A stretch of 64,000 bases of DNA from Thysanoteuthis rhombus. Taxonomy: Eukaryota; Mollusca; Cephalopoda; Oegopsida; Thysanoteuthidae. The first letter of the stretch is position 1; each line of letters opens with the position of its first letter. The position numbers and the translations under genes are program-made. Shown here piece by piece: positions 40,901-55,900 of the stretch. The notes below the pieces were generated by a model, which was not told the origin of the DNA, did not search any database, and was given only the letters and a program-made list of their open reading frames with translations. The stretch is taken from positions 8,832,814-8,896,813 of the forward strand of contig OY735209.1 in the NCBI GenBank assembly GCA_963457665.1, in the 5' to 3' direction.

Positions 40901-43900
40901 GAGCATTGGAGAAAACTAGCAACATTTTTTTTGCATTTCTGTAACAACAAATGATGTATAGATTTCATTATAACAACTACTCAGAAAAAAGCTTTATTTT
41001 CAATTTTTCCTAATGTCAGACTAAGAGTCTTAATATTATTTTTTATAGAGAAGGAAGAGAAACTTGCCCTTAACACGTTCAGCGCCAAAGGATGTTAATT
41101 AACATTTTTGCTACTTTACTTGTTAAGCACCAAACAATGTTAATTACATACCGTCTGTAATGGCCATATATGTTCATATACCATTTGTTGGTTCAAATGT
41201 AAATAAGGGGAAGCAACTCCCCCGATTGTAGCAGTAATGGAATCCACGAGACAAAGCCTCGTTTCTGATACTGGTAGTGACTGGCCAAGGCCTCGTTCAG
41301 AGTGGCTAAAGTCGCTCTCTTGATCACTGGCTAGCAACCTAAACACACAAGTCTTCGTTCATCTCATTTTGTATAACTACAAATACGGTTGAAACCAAAA
41401 GCATCTTAATCAAATAACAACAGCAAGCGAAGATATAACACCATCCCCCTTTTTGAAATTTACCTTTGTCTTCATTTTGTCCTCCACACACAGCTATGAT
41501 TAATACCTGCTTTCCAGCGATGCTACTTAGCCTCAGGGGCATCCCCACTGTTCTGCTCTTGGCCTACACACGTCAGCGAAAAAAAACTTTGGTGCTGAAG
41601 GTGTTAAAAGATGTGATTTTTTTTTTCTGCCAAGGGAGATAAGTTGAGATTTGTAGAGAAAAGATGCAGATTCAGTCAAAGAAAGAGCATAACTAAGAAA
41701 TGTGTTTTGCTTACCTTCCTCAACAGTCACTTTGTGGCTATCTTTACGTGGAGGGTCAACAAAATTTGGATCACACTGGAAGCCTTCCTTCACACGTAAA
41801 ATGCCAACACCAAACTGCATATCAAATGCATCACTGAAAAAGAAAGCATTTTATTAAAATAAACGTAACTAATTAATAGAAGCACTGTCTGGTTAGTCAC
41901 TCAATCTGGCTGCATACCATGTTGGAGATGATCAATTAAAAATATTGGACAAAGAAGAGATCAATAAGTTGCTTCTCTCACTTTTTGTTGGGCAGTGATC
42001 ACTAAAATAGTGAGAAAACAGACCAAGTTTATGTCAATTCTGCTGAGAATTACAAAGCAGCAGCAGAATCTTCAGTGATCAATAACAATTGAGCACTCTT
42101 GTCAAACTCCTGTACAAAGTCTAGAGTTGACTCTGTTTTTTTGTAACAAGAGCAACAAGAATTATCCTCACCAAAATGAGGATTGTAAATCAATCTGTTA
42201 TATTCACATTCCCCGACTGTGATTTGACAAACTGATTACCAGGAGGAAATGTCTTAGCTATTAATGAAAATTTATAAATACAGATATGCACAGACTTATT
42301 TCATTCTAATAAATAAATCATGGTTTTTAGCAGAAAAATTCCAAGATCAACTTCATGTTGTCAACTCAAAAAATTGTTTTACACTAGACTGACTGCCAAA
42401 AAGTGTTATAACAGGTTAAATGTTGACAAAAATAGTCAAAAAAAAACCCACAAAAAAATGGCTTAAAAAACATCAAAAAGATGCTAAGAGTGGTAAAAAA
42501 ATGGCCATAAAATTATTTTGTTTGTGCATCAATCTCAGGAACTCATTTTATTTGTCTGAAGACAGAGATTCAACATCCTTGGCAAATACATCAACACAAA
42601 AAAATACATATATATTTTCATGATTTTCATTTGTTATACATACAAAAAACTAAAGTAGCAGAAATCATCTTCAGTCAGAATAGAAGTTGAAGTGGAGTTT
42701 GACCCTGCAGCATCTAGTCTTGTTTTTAATGACTTCAAAAAGAGAAAAAAGAAAAACAACATTCAAAATTCACTCACTGAATAGCGTTGAAGTAATCTTC
42801 TACTTCCTCAGGATCTCCGTTCTTCCATCTGTTTTTGAATCCTATTATTAATGTATTGGGACGTAATTTTCCTACACCACACGTCTGGGAGGGAAAAAGA
42901 AGTCCAATTAATAAAATCTCTAAAAGTAAGTCAAGGCCAATGTCAAAATGAAATTTCAATCAAAAGCCTGAGAGAATGAAGATAAAGTATGATTACTCAC
43001 CTGCATAAAAGACTGAACACCCACACGGAAATCTGGGGAAATTATTGGGCTATAAAAACATTTAACTTTCCTTCTGTGAAGCCAATTGTATTCTTCAGAA
43101 GTTCTCAAAACTTTCAAACTGTCCGCATTTGGATCCTAAAAAGGGATTTAAAAATGTGTTACTTATACATTCACAAATGTTCATTTGCTATGATTCAAAG
43201 AGAATGAGATTTTCTCGTCTACTAACAACTACATGGGTCATGTAGAACTACTAATAATTTCTTTTTACATTAGCAAAAAACAAAGAGAGCAATATTGATG
43301 TTGAAAACCATTCCATTGGTAATGGAATTCCAAGTTTTTATAATATACTGTAGACCTGTTATAACACAGGAGTTGGAGTCAATAATTTTCTTCTTTCTTT
43401 TCTATTTTTTACTACTATGAATTTTCAATTTTTACAAACCTTTATTTATTATATAATTCATGCAAAAATGAAAAGAAAATTAGTGGGCGGGGTCTAGGTG
43501 GGCAGCAAGATAGAAATAAATACAAATTTAAAAAAAAAATCATGGCAGTTATATTTTGGCAAAACTTAGCAAGTGTTTAGAAGAGGAATTTAATAGTATG
43601 CCAGAGATGAAAGGGGCAATGAGTTTTGTTTATTTTGTTTATTGGGTACGGAAATGAATTTTGTCTAATTCATTTTCCTTTTTACAGTTGGTATAACCCG
43701 ATTCAGTAGGGGTCTCTCTATTTTTGTATTTAGCTATTTTTTTGAGAGACATATTTGACATATTGAAAATTGGGGTCCATACTCAAATCAAGTCATAAGC
43801 GACTCCACTGTGTATCACAAAAACGAAAAAAATGTATTTTAATTATGAATGATGAGTTTTTTTTATAAGCAAAATGATTAAGAAATGTAACAACACATTT

Positions 43901-45207
43901 CCCTTCAATTGCCTTTAACCCCATATGACAAGAAATTCAATAATGTCAAAAGAATAAAGTAAATATTATTTGACTTTCAAAGATAATAACATTGATTATC
44001 TATTGTCACTTTTCTTGAAGAGTTTGGCAAATATTAAGAGCATTCATTTTTCATTTGAATAGAACATTCTTTGCTTGCATCCAAGGAAGAGAGCATCAGA
44101 CAATTCTTCAGTTACCTTGCAAACATTTTAGAGATGACAGACAAGATTATTGTGCCATGTCAATATAAAAAGAAAAAACCAAGAGACTATTTCACAACAT
44201 TACAAGAGGAGTGAGGAGATTGGATTATCCTGATTGTCTATAGGGTAGGAGAGTGTCGAAAAAGGCAATAAATTCTTAAAAGAGCAAAATACATTGAAAT
44301 AACAAATCTTACCACAATAACATTGCAGCAGACCATTAAACTGCAGTTTCGTGTGAAGCTAGACACAAAATCTACGAGGGCAGGACGACTGCTTGGTAAA
44401 CCACTAAGTAATAGCACTTGGGGTCTGAAATAAAAAAAAAAAATAAAAAAAATTACATTCAATACATAATGGGTAATGTAACAATGCTCATCAAATCTGG
44501 GGTGGAACGTTCTCAAGACTTCTCTCCATTCTATTACCGAGCCAGAATTATAGTTATATATACACACACCATTTCAATCTTTGTTCAGACAATTAAGCTT
44601 ATTTGTATTGTAACTAAGGCTTGATTAAGACCACAATGGGTCCTATACCACCCTATATTTTGGGGACCATCAATATGTATATGACAGATTTTCAAAAAAA
44701 TGGAGACTTACTATTTGATAAATTCAAATTTCTAATTTTGAATAAATAAACTGTTGAAGTAAAAAAGATTTTTCAAATGTAGTAAAAAGAGAAAAATATA
44801 TAAAAGATTATCTAAAATATGCCAGAAACGTGGATTAAATTATAAAGATAATAATAACAGCTATTCTCAAGTGTTAAAATAAGATGTCTCATACTATAAC
44901 CTAAAAAGGAATATTTTACCTATAAAATGATTTTTTTTTCTATTCATGGACTGAATGTATTGATTGATTATGATTAATCACTTTGCCAAGGGGATAGTTA
45001 TAAAGTTCTAAATTGCTATTTATCTGTGGGACCCAGCAATGTCTTGGGTCCCATGCTGTGTCGTAGTTTGCACATAGGTTAATCTGGCACTGGTTGGTGC
45101 TATTATGTTCTGGCCAATAAATCCATGCAGCCTTCATCAGAAGTATAAATTCATACGAAATAGAAAACAACAAAGCTTGATATGTTGAGGACTTTTCTCT
45201 GAATTGT

Positions 45208-45266
<59 letters not shown>

Positions 45267-45341
45267 GAGAAAAGTCCTTAACCTGTCAAGCTTTGTTGTT
45301 TTCTATTTTGTATGAATTTATACTTCTGATGGAGGCTGCAT

Positions 45342-45402
<61 letters not shown>

Positions 45403-48400
45403 TACACACACACAAGTTCAACCTTAAATTATCTTGATCAAAAGATAAAAATGCTGCCACAGTTTAAAATTACTTAAATATGAGGAAAGAGGTCTTCAAA
45501 AAAGAGGACTGACATTTTCATTCATTTTCATATTCTTACAATATTCAAAAAGATTTGAAGGAAGAGAAAAACTTACCTGAAATTTTTAATATGGTCTTCT
45601 ACAGCAATTAATTTTAGAGTAGACTGTAGGGCACTTTTGTAGACATGTGCCTGTGTAGAAGAACCCCAGTTTACATCTTAAAATGAAAAGAAATTGAGAT
45701 AATTTAATCACCTGATAAATGAAAATCTAATGTTATGTTAGCATGGCTAAAATTAGGGAGAAATATCTGTATATTATTTTAATGAATGTATCATTGTAGG
45801 CCGCATGTGTACTACAACTAATTATCTAAAAAAGAATCTAACAAAAATAAAACTTACATCTTAAATCATCTATTTTCTTAGATAATTTATCTAAAAATAA
45901 CAGCTCAAGATTGGAGCATTGCTGGTCCAAAAGGACCAGAGAGACCCAAAAAGGCATTTAAAAAAAGAAAAAAAAAGAAAAAAAAAAACGGTTTGTAAAT
46001 GATGCCAAGTGGTATACAACTGTGACCAGGAGCATCCAGAGACATGTACAGATAAGCAAAGAGAGAAGAATCTGTAGCTCACTTAGATGGTTGGTCAGGC
46101 AGACCATTTGTTGGGCTACAGTGATTCAATGAAGAAAAGAGTTTGGAGCATGAAACTGATCAGTAACAACAAAATTATAAATATATACATACATGAACCA
46201 TATATTTTGACGGATAAGAAGAGACATGAAACACCCAAAAAGACATGGTTGTCCTATAGGCCAGAATCGACTGACAAATTGAGGGTCTTGTCTTATCCGA
46301 AGGTTACCTCATCTGCCAAAATACATAGCGTGTGCATATACAAATTTATGTATTGAGCTATCCACTTACAGGCCGCACCAACTTAGGGCTTGGGAAGATA
46401 TGGAAAACCATTCCAGATCTCAATTTATGGAGAGCAACCATCAAATATTTCTCAGATTATTTCCTCTAACCTAATTCATTATAGACAACTAGAGAAACCA
46501 AAGCATTTGTAAAATATGCTAATAGATATATACCGGCCACATATATAAATGTTAGAAATAATGAAATGTTCAGATATATCAAAGATAAAAGTTGCAATGA
46601 TTCTTTGTTAGTAACTTTTGTTGGTCAGAACAAAGATTAGCTGAAGTATATTTGTTAAATGAAATGAGAGTTGGAAGATAGAAGTGAAAAGAAAAAGTCT
46701 CAAGAGAGAGAGGTGTAATCTCACCTATTAACTTATATTGTTAGCAGATGAGACGTAACAAATGAAAATTGACTTTACCTGGTTTCCTATGATGTACATA
46801 GATATAAAGACCAGCTATGACAGCAAATGTCAATAAGGCAGTCCACCATTTAATGATGAACATGACAGCAATGCACAAAATCGCACCCACAAGACTTATC
46901 CACATTGAATACCACCGGAAAGCTGGACGCCATCCTATAAAAAAAGCAGTACAGAGGATTAATACTACACACTTTTTTTATAAGGTAATAAGGGAGAGAG
47001 TCCTTAAAATTGAATCAATTATCTCATAGATTATATAATTGGTCTAAAAAAATTTTTTTTTCAAATAAAAAACAAGACAAATTTTTTTGAAAATTTAAAG
47101 CAAATAAAACTCACATCAGATCACTTTAATAGTGAATAAAGAACGAAAATTAGGTTTATGATCGATCTTGAGACTGATGAGCTCAAAATGAAAATTTTTT
47201 TAAAAATACAATGTCATGACTATGATTGAAAACTATACACTTTTTTAGCTTAAGATCAGTAGCAGCTGTCATGGTAGACGAAGTATTCTGGACAAGTATT
47301 ACTACAAAACACTACCAAAGGTAGCTTCATTATTGAGACAAAGTGTGTTTTGAAATTTCATACGAAGCAGCTACTAAGCATACTAAGATTGCCCAATGAT
47401 GAAACCAATAAAATCCGTTAGCATAAAAAAAAGACAGCTACAGATGAATTTCTTAATTTCTAGAAAAGATTCAATAGAAATTGGAGAGTTTGGAAAGAAA
47501 CATACCAGGTGAGTTGGCCAATGAGGCATCAAAGCAGGAATAATTGATAAGTGCATAAGACATCAAGAAGAAATTGGAAATGATAGGCGCAATGGCATTC
47601 AGCTCACCTGGAAAGAAAGGAGAATAAAACTGGATTGAAAAACTTTCTGATGGCAATAAAAGTACACTTCACCCAAAAGGCAAAATATTCATTTTTGAAT
47701 AAGAAATGAATGGAACTTGCATAATCTATAACATCTTAAATCATTCAGTCAAAAAACAATTTTATTCATTAAATACATTCAGTAACAAATATTTTCTGTA
47801 ATGTTCAGATAAAATAATTCACAGGACAACTTTGAAGAAGTTTCTTAGAAAATCACAACACAAACGGATCATCTTTTTATCATTAATTTTTATTAGATGT
47901 ATTGTAAACTATTATTCATTTTTGATTACTATTTCACTTCATCTTAATGAGTTAACAAACTACCATAGATTGACAGGTTCAGTAGTGATGTGTGTCCACC
48001 ATCCATATCTGTGATTTCTAATTCCCAAAGGATTCTAAATGAAGTAATAGTAGTAGAATTACTAGTTGTGGTAGTAGTAGGAGGAGGAAAAAGAAGGAGA
48101 GGGTGGTTCACTCGAAAATATAGACTTAAAAAAAAAACAATTAGTAAGTTTAAATAAAAGTAAGTGCACCATCTTAATCAATAATTTGTTCTGATTTCTT
48201 AGTGTATGGTTATTTTATTTGATAAGAAGGCTATCAACAGAATAGATGTTCTTTTAATGACATCACACATTCTCCTCCTTCCTCTTTTTGTTTACATGAA
48301 TGGGACTGAACGACCAAAATTATTCTCAGAGATGTGTGGACACATCTAAGACCAATTAAAAATCAAAATCAAGGAAAATAGTAGTAAAAATTGAAATAAT

Positions 48401-51400
48401 GGGTTACAAATAGATTTACATTCTATGCTTGACAGCATGCAAAACTATTACATCTATGGAGCCTTGTATGGAATGGATGCACTATTGAATGAGATGAAAG
48501 ACTACATCATTTGAAAATGGACGAAAGAATACAAACGAGTGAGCTATTGTTCTGTAGAAAGATACTTACCAATACAAATAAAGGCTACTCCAATCAGATA
48601 AGCCAAAAGATATAATCGACGAGGGTTATCCCCCTTGCCATGGCCTTTGGCGAGCACGTGAATGCCAGGAAAAATCTTGTCTTTGCAAACGGCCTGAAAA
48701 AATTTCAAATATATCATTTTGAATCGTTATAGATAAGACTTTGCAATTGGAAAAAAAAACAAAAAAAAACTTCCATCTACTTTGTCTCAATATTTTCAAA
48801 GAGCAATCATTTTAGCCAAAACTTATATAAATTCTTCTTCATTGAAAAGATCATCAGACTCATTATTTCTTCCATCAATTCACATCTAATATGACCTGCC
48901 AACTCTCAGTTTTGTCAAGTCATGTGATTTTTACTTCGATCTCAAGATCTCACAATTCAGCATCCATTTCTCACAGTTTTGTGGCAAACTTTCAAAAACA
49001 AACACTTCAACAACTTTTGATCAGTTTTTTTGCAATCTGTTTGAAGTTGCAAATGAGATTTTGGTTCTTCCACACAGTAATGCAGAAGAGGAGAGACTAT
49101 TTACTATGTTACTATTGCTCACAAAAATTGATAGTTTGATTAATGAATTGACATCTATCAAAAGAATAAATCAAGTTTTACTTATTTTTACTTTTTTAGC
49201 ATCAGCCGAAATTCCCGATTTTTAGTTAAATCCCCAGGACTTATATAGATATTAAGATTTTTTGTACTCCAGAGATTTGGATATATTCAAAAAAATCTTC
49301 ATAAAATTTTCACTTTTGATAAACAAAAACAAACAACAAAACACAGCCTGAAACAATTTGAATATTTCAAAATCTCATTCTAAATGAATCCAAATGCAGC
49401 CCCAAGAATTTGCACTTGCAGGTAGAGGTCAATGGTATGACTAGACAGATCTTGAGTTTTAAACCTACATTTAAGTAGGAATGGTATTCAATAGCACTTT
49501 ATTTTTTTTTTTTTTTTTTTTAAAATAAAGAGTCATCTAAAACGATAATCATTTATCTTCTTCATGGAAGAAGTCTATTTTCTGCAAAACCCACTGAGTG
49601 ATGCAATTATTGTTGAATAAAACCATTTTTAGTTTCAGTGAAACTGATCTGCTGTGATTACAAGGAAGAGAGGAATAGATGAGAAATGAATGCTCACCTG
49701 AAAGACCTTGGGTGCAGATACAAGACTAGCAAGTGCTGACGACAAAGTGGCAGAGAAGATACCAGCAGTTACCAATGGCCCAAAGGCTGCAATACGTTCC
49801 ATCACCTGAAAATACCAAGACAGTGAGAAAATATCTACTCAAAGGGCTACAATGACAAGATTTTAAAATTTAAGGCTTAAAATCTCTGATGATATTCCAC
49901 AAAAAAATAAGACATTTTAAATGATCAGTTAATCTAGTTTATAGTGTGAAGTATCTTTTGAATGGAAAGAGACATTCATCCAAAAAATTGAATAATTTAA
50001 AAATTCTAGAAAGAAGTTATTAATACCATTTCTATTTTCTTTTTTTACTTTTTAGCATTATTGCCAAATAGCTTGCATAAAAAGAATGGTGTGTGAGAGG
50101 AGGTTGTATATCCGACATTATGGGGGTGGGGAAACAATCTGGACACTGTATGTAAATATGAGTATCTATATATTTGTTTATATTTGTGGAGATCATTCCA
50201 CTGGGTAATGGCTTTGTCAGACCAAGAATGGTTGAAGTGATGGCACAAAACCCAGATTCTTATTCATTTGATTTTGAGGGAAGACCAAGCTGTGTCAAGG
50301 TTAAGAGGGGAGGAAGATGGAGGCTGTTAGGTTTGTTGGGTTTATGTGTATGTGTGTGTGTCTCTCTACTGGAGGAGGCTAGAGGACCTGTAAGTTCACA
50401 GTGAGTGACTATATGCTTGATGTGTGTGGTGTGTGTGTGTGTGTCATGGAGATTCTATGTATGTGTAAATACATAGGAATATATATTAGTTGAGCTGAAT
50501 AGAATATATAGAGAAAGGAAAGTACATAAGATTTTCAAGATATCAATATCAAAAGGTATCAAATAGCAGAATAAATTCTTTTATAGTTTCAACAATCCTT
50601 GATCTCATCAATGAAAAAATATGTAATGCCACCTCTGCCTAAAAATGAATCACCAAAGCCAGGTTGATTCATTTTTCTCACAATATCCCCAACTCTCTCT
50701 AAGTTCTCATCGCTGTCAGCCAAAACTTTACTTACCCACCTATCCCATCCCCACTCTTCGGACAGTGACAAAAAGTTACATAGTGCAATACACAATTCAA
50801 GGAGATCAAAAGGTGTTGTCAGTTTCAAAAAAGCGAATGTAACAAAATCAGTAGGAAAAAAAGAGAGATAGAATTTTCATTTTTAAGAAAAAATGAAAAG
50901 AAAAAAAATAAAAGAAAATTTCATCAGTTATTCTCGCCTAACTCTTTCTCCCTATCATTCCAATCAAGCTTTTCCAGAAATGTCCGCATTCTATAAATGC
51001 TACATCATGGTTGTGGTGAAATAAAAGTGTCCCTTTTACAACAGATAATTATTGTAAATCTAGCACCCCTTAAGAAAAAAAAATGAAAAATGACAAATTT
51101 AGAAAAAAATAAATAAATAAAAAAAAATGAAAAATGACAAATGAAAAAAAAAAAAAATGAAAAATTAATTTTTAAAGGTTCTATGTCAACGAATGTGACC
51201 AGAAGCACTGAAATAAACAGAAAAACAGACAAGAGAAGAAAGAAGAAAACCTATAACCAATGTTTTTTGTTATTTGGTAAGGTCACTGATAGTATCAAAG
51301 GCAATTCAATAATAGCTTGATGATTAAGAAGTAATAGGAAATTAGGAAACAATTCTGTTTACATTTTCACAAAAAATACACTCTCAAGTTAAATAAGCAT

Positions 51401-54400
51401 CCATTCTATGTGCTGTAATTGAAAACTCCAGCTACTTTCAAAGATGAACAAAATGGCACTCAACTTGTCCTCAGGGAAACATAGCCTTTGCAATTTATAG
51501 GGGAGGGGGGATAAAAAAAAAAAACAACAACAAACAAACATTTTCTCTAGACGTAATGTATTTAATTTTCACCCCAAACTCCATTGGTTTGGGCTGTATG
51601 CACAATACGTACATAGCCAGCCAGATAGAATCACTTAAAAAATGAAGAAACCTATTCTGACAATTTTGGTCGACAGTTTCAAATAAAAAATTTTGATTTG
51701 GTGATGAAAAGAAGTATTGATTTGAAATAATCTGATGATCACTCACCTGGAAATCATTCTGCAGTCCATATTTACAAATGCCATCTTCTCCGAGAGTGCA
51801 GTTATGGATGGTCTGCATAGTTACATAGGCTTCCTTTTGACCATTATCAATATTGGTCAAGTTTGCTGTTTGGGTTACCGAATCTAAGGTAACATTTAAA
51901 GTAGTGTATAGAATGGCTCCACTTGCATCCCTCACGATGCAAGCCCCCAGGATCCAAGCACATAAGATATAGATAGCAGAACTTAAAATAATTGCCAGTA
52001 AGGTACCTTTTGGAATGGCAGCTTGGGCATCCTACAATGAAAATGAGGTACAGGTTTTATCCTTCTGGTAATTAGCATTGGTAAAGTACATTTGATATGA
52101 ATTTTGGTTTTGAAACAAAGAAATGAAACAATGATATACAAGAAAATGAAAGTATAGACATGCAGTAAACTCATTCTAAGAGAACTATTTAATGACATGC
52201 ATTCTCACAGATTTGCTTGACCATGCGACTATGATTCTTCTCCTTGACAAATTGCTAATGCCTGTCATCAAAGAATTACCAGACACAAAAAATATGTTTG
52301 AACCAAATCTTAGTGATTACTTTGGAAAAAAAAGAAAAGAAAAAAACTACTTTTAATTTGCGAAGCAATTGTGAACAATACTGCTAAAATTAACTCAAAA
52401 ATTTACTCTTATAGTTTTTTGTTTTTTTTCAAAGAGTTTTTCAGACAATTAAATTCCTCCTTGTTGTTTGAGTTATAAACACAAAATTTCGGTCGATTCA
52501 TTCTACAGCCTTCTCCAGGGGTGAAATCCAGTTGCCATGGTGGTGAACAGAATATTCCAATGGCAGCTATGTTACAACATTCGGGTAATGTCCATTTCTA
52601 CCTCTTTCCTTGTTAGGCTTGGATTTCCATACCATGACCCTGTTGAGTAATGGAAGCCACATCGGGTTGAACTCTGCACTTCTCAGACTTATACACTCAG
52701 TCGACATGAGCCTTGATCATTTTCAGTTTCCAACAGTGCTCCCCATCTATTACGTGTCTCTCCAAACATGGTCAGCCGTTCCAGATCTTTCTACTCCTCC
52801 TTTGATTACTGTTTTTTTATGCAAGGCAAGTCAAAGTTCGAAAGGCCTGCTAGTTTCCCTGCTATAGACCTTTCCACATTTATTCGGAATGACATAAATG
52901 CAGTTACTGGTCAGATTTTTCTCTTGTGAAAGATTCACTTTAATGATTAAATGTTGTAAATCGGGTGTTGTAACTGCTGAACATGACCCTGATTTTGTGG
53001 GACAAGCTTTCAGTATCTCCTTTGCTGTACCTTTGCTGTAACATAAAGGATGGTGATGGTAGGGATAGTTTATTTTCATTAAAACTAGTAGGAAACACTA
53101 TCTTTCTAGGTGGGTATCACTAGTTGAATGGAACCTACGGCTGTAAAAGATTAAATCATTAATTAACAAGTTTTTTACAGCTGTAGGCTCCATATAGCTG
53201 GGGATAACCACCAGGAGAGTCAGTATTTTTACAGCCAGTCATTTCAAAAACTAAAATCAGTAAAAACCTTAGAATATGGGCAAATAAACTGAGAGAGTTA
53301 AAAAAAAGATTATCTTGGTCTTTACTTTTTGGTTTCTCATTATACTTCGTATAGAATCCATCAGTTATAACAGCAAATTCATGATAACAGCAATCTTTCT
53401 CTTGGGGGAAACAAATACTATTAAAACATCCCAACTCAACTATGACAGGCACATTTTGAAAAACCAAGGCTTTCATTATTAATTTTCAACAAAAAATTCC
53501 TTTCATCTCAATTTTTTAGTCATTTTTCACCAACTTACCTCAGGTTGTAAATCTATAGCTGTGAGTGAATACAGTGAATAAATTGATCAGAAATAAAGAA
53601 AAAGCTCTTGGTGAGATTCAAACTCACATCCCCTGTACCATAGGGACATCTGTTTGAATGCACACGCAGCTCTGTTATCTGAGCTACTAGATCAATGACT
53701 TGAATTAAGTTACGATGAAAAAATATTGGATTTTCAAATAAACTTAGTTAAAACTAAATGCTCCTAATGCCATCTTCAAGTTTGCATCTAAAATTGAGTT
53801 AAAAGACATCTTGAATCACCACGAAACACCTACACTCACCAGATATATTTCTCGTACCTGGGAAATATATTTCATACCATTTATAAATTAAATGTGAATT
53901 CAATCATCCATCAATCATCTATTAAAATTCAACTTGATTCATTAAGAATCATTACTTACTTCATTACAATAAATTAAATAGAAACATCATTCATTTGATC
54001 AAAAATCATCTAAATAGCAATTTTTGACATCAAGACCCAACCAAAAACATCTATTTTTGCAACTCTGAGCAAGGGACGTAACTCATCTTTCAGCATGTCA
54101 GCCAGTCAAGTCAGTGACAGCAATCAATGCAAGTGCATACAAAAAGGTGTAAAGAGGAATAGTCCAATCCACAATCCAAGAACCACAGGATTTAGAAAGA
54201 AAAAAAAAAAGAAGAAAAGTGGCTCACCTTGAGATCCCCAGAAATATTAGCACCAGCCAAGATTCCAGTGGCAGCAGGGAAAAAAATGGCAAACACTGAA
54301 AAGAATTCTTCCCCCCTGAAGTCAGGAAGAAAATTCTCTCTAAAAGTTTCAGCTGAAAGAGAAAAACAAAATAGAAAGTGAAGCAAGTACAGTAGTCCCT

Positions 54401-55861
54401 CCAATTTTGCAGACTTGAAATTTGAAGATTCAATTATTTGCAGGTCGGGGGTGGGTGGGTTGACGGGTATCAAAAGGGAAACTACTTTCATGGACTTTTG
54501 AGGAAAAAAAATTAGAAATATTTTGTTCTTGTTTTTGCTAGAAAGAAAGAAGTGCAAGTATTTGTTTGAATAAAGAAATACAACAGGCACCCCAGAATTG
54601 ATCGAATTGAAACGGATACATTTTGTCTAGACACCATATAACGTCAGTGGTCTTACAAATATGAACAAATATGATTTGGTTTTACAAAATTTAAAATGAT
54701 AAAATAAAATGTGAAGCTGTTACTCATTTTACCTCACTGACAATTGTTCAAAAACTTTTTTCAAATTCCAAAAACACCCAGATACAATTTTGAATCTTCA
54801 TGAAACCAAATCATATTTGAGCATTTTTGGAACTTCATAAACTTCAAAGTTAACAAAAAAAAAAAATACAATTCAAGTAAAATTTTGCATGGGGTATGCA
54901 CTCCAACTCCCGTAAAATTCAAACTAAATAAAAAATTGTATGTTGTATTATGGCTTGGGAGTGGGAAGTTAAATCTTAGCTGACCAAATCTATTTTTGAA
55001 ATTACTCAAGATGGTGTTGGTTAAAATTTTTAAGAAGATAAAATATCCATACAGCACATGAATTAATCACTGTAGCCCACACATGTACTAGAACTAATTA
55101 TCTATAATTACCAGACAAAAATTACCAGCACAATATTTAGGTATCATTGGTCCAAAATGACTTGAGGAAAAAAAAAAATTTAAAAAAGCACTGAGTACTC
55201 GTGCAAATTTTCAAGGTTGCAGCCCTCCCCCCAATGTGACCAGGAGCAGCCAAAGACACACACAGACTAGCAAAGAGAAAAGGATCTGTAGCCCACTTGG
55301 ATGGTTCGGCCGGCAGGCGAGCCATTGGTGGAGTGACAGTGACTCGATAAGCATTTCAATCCAATATCTGAACTCAATACCAAAGTCATGAGTAATAAAG
55401 AACACTCAAGATTAAATTACATATCTGATGGCCAATTTTGATTTTTAAAATAGGAAGTATCCTATTAGTGATCATTTGACTGTTTTTTAGACCTTGAAAC
55501 TTTTACAAGTCATTCAATTCTGTACCAACAATTATAGGGTAGACAGATGGTTCTAGTACTCACAATCTGATTGCTATTGATCTTAAACTTATGATAAATG
55601 ACTAAAAATAACTGATAATCAACCAGAACTGATTTTATGGCTAAGAAAATTATTCATTGCCTTTTATGAACTTTAACAAACAACTGGACCTGGTATTGAT
55701 TTGGGTCTTAATGGTATCATTACAAAGTTTTCAGATAGAGCAATCTTTATAAACTAATGCTATTATTGATAGACTTGGAAACTGAAGAAACCTATGCCGA
55801 CAGTTCTGTTAGACAGTTTTCAACAGAGAAAATGAAGCAGGCAAAATGAAAAGGAAACAAG

Positions 55862-55900
<39 letters not shown>

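Noticed and set aside
45206-45460. Ile/Tyr-repeat open frames
   Set aside because: Direct translations of the (TA)n microsatellite.
54192-54590. 132-codon minus frame as a separate protein
   Set aside because: It is the TM6 exon read through into intron sequence on both sides; the supported coding part is 54,228-54,352.
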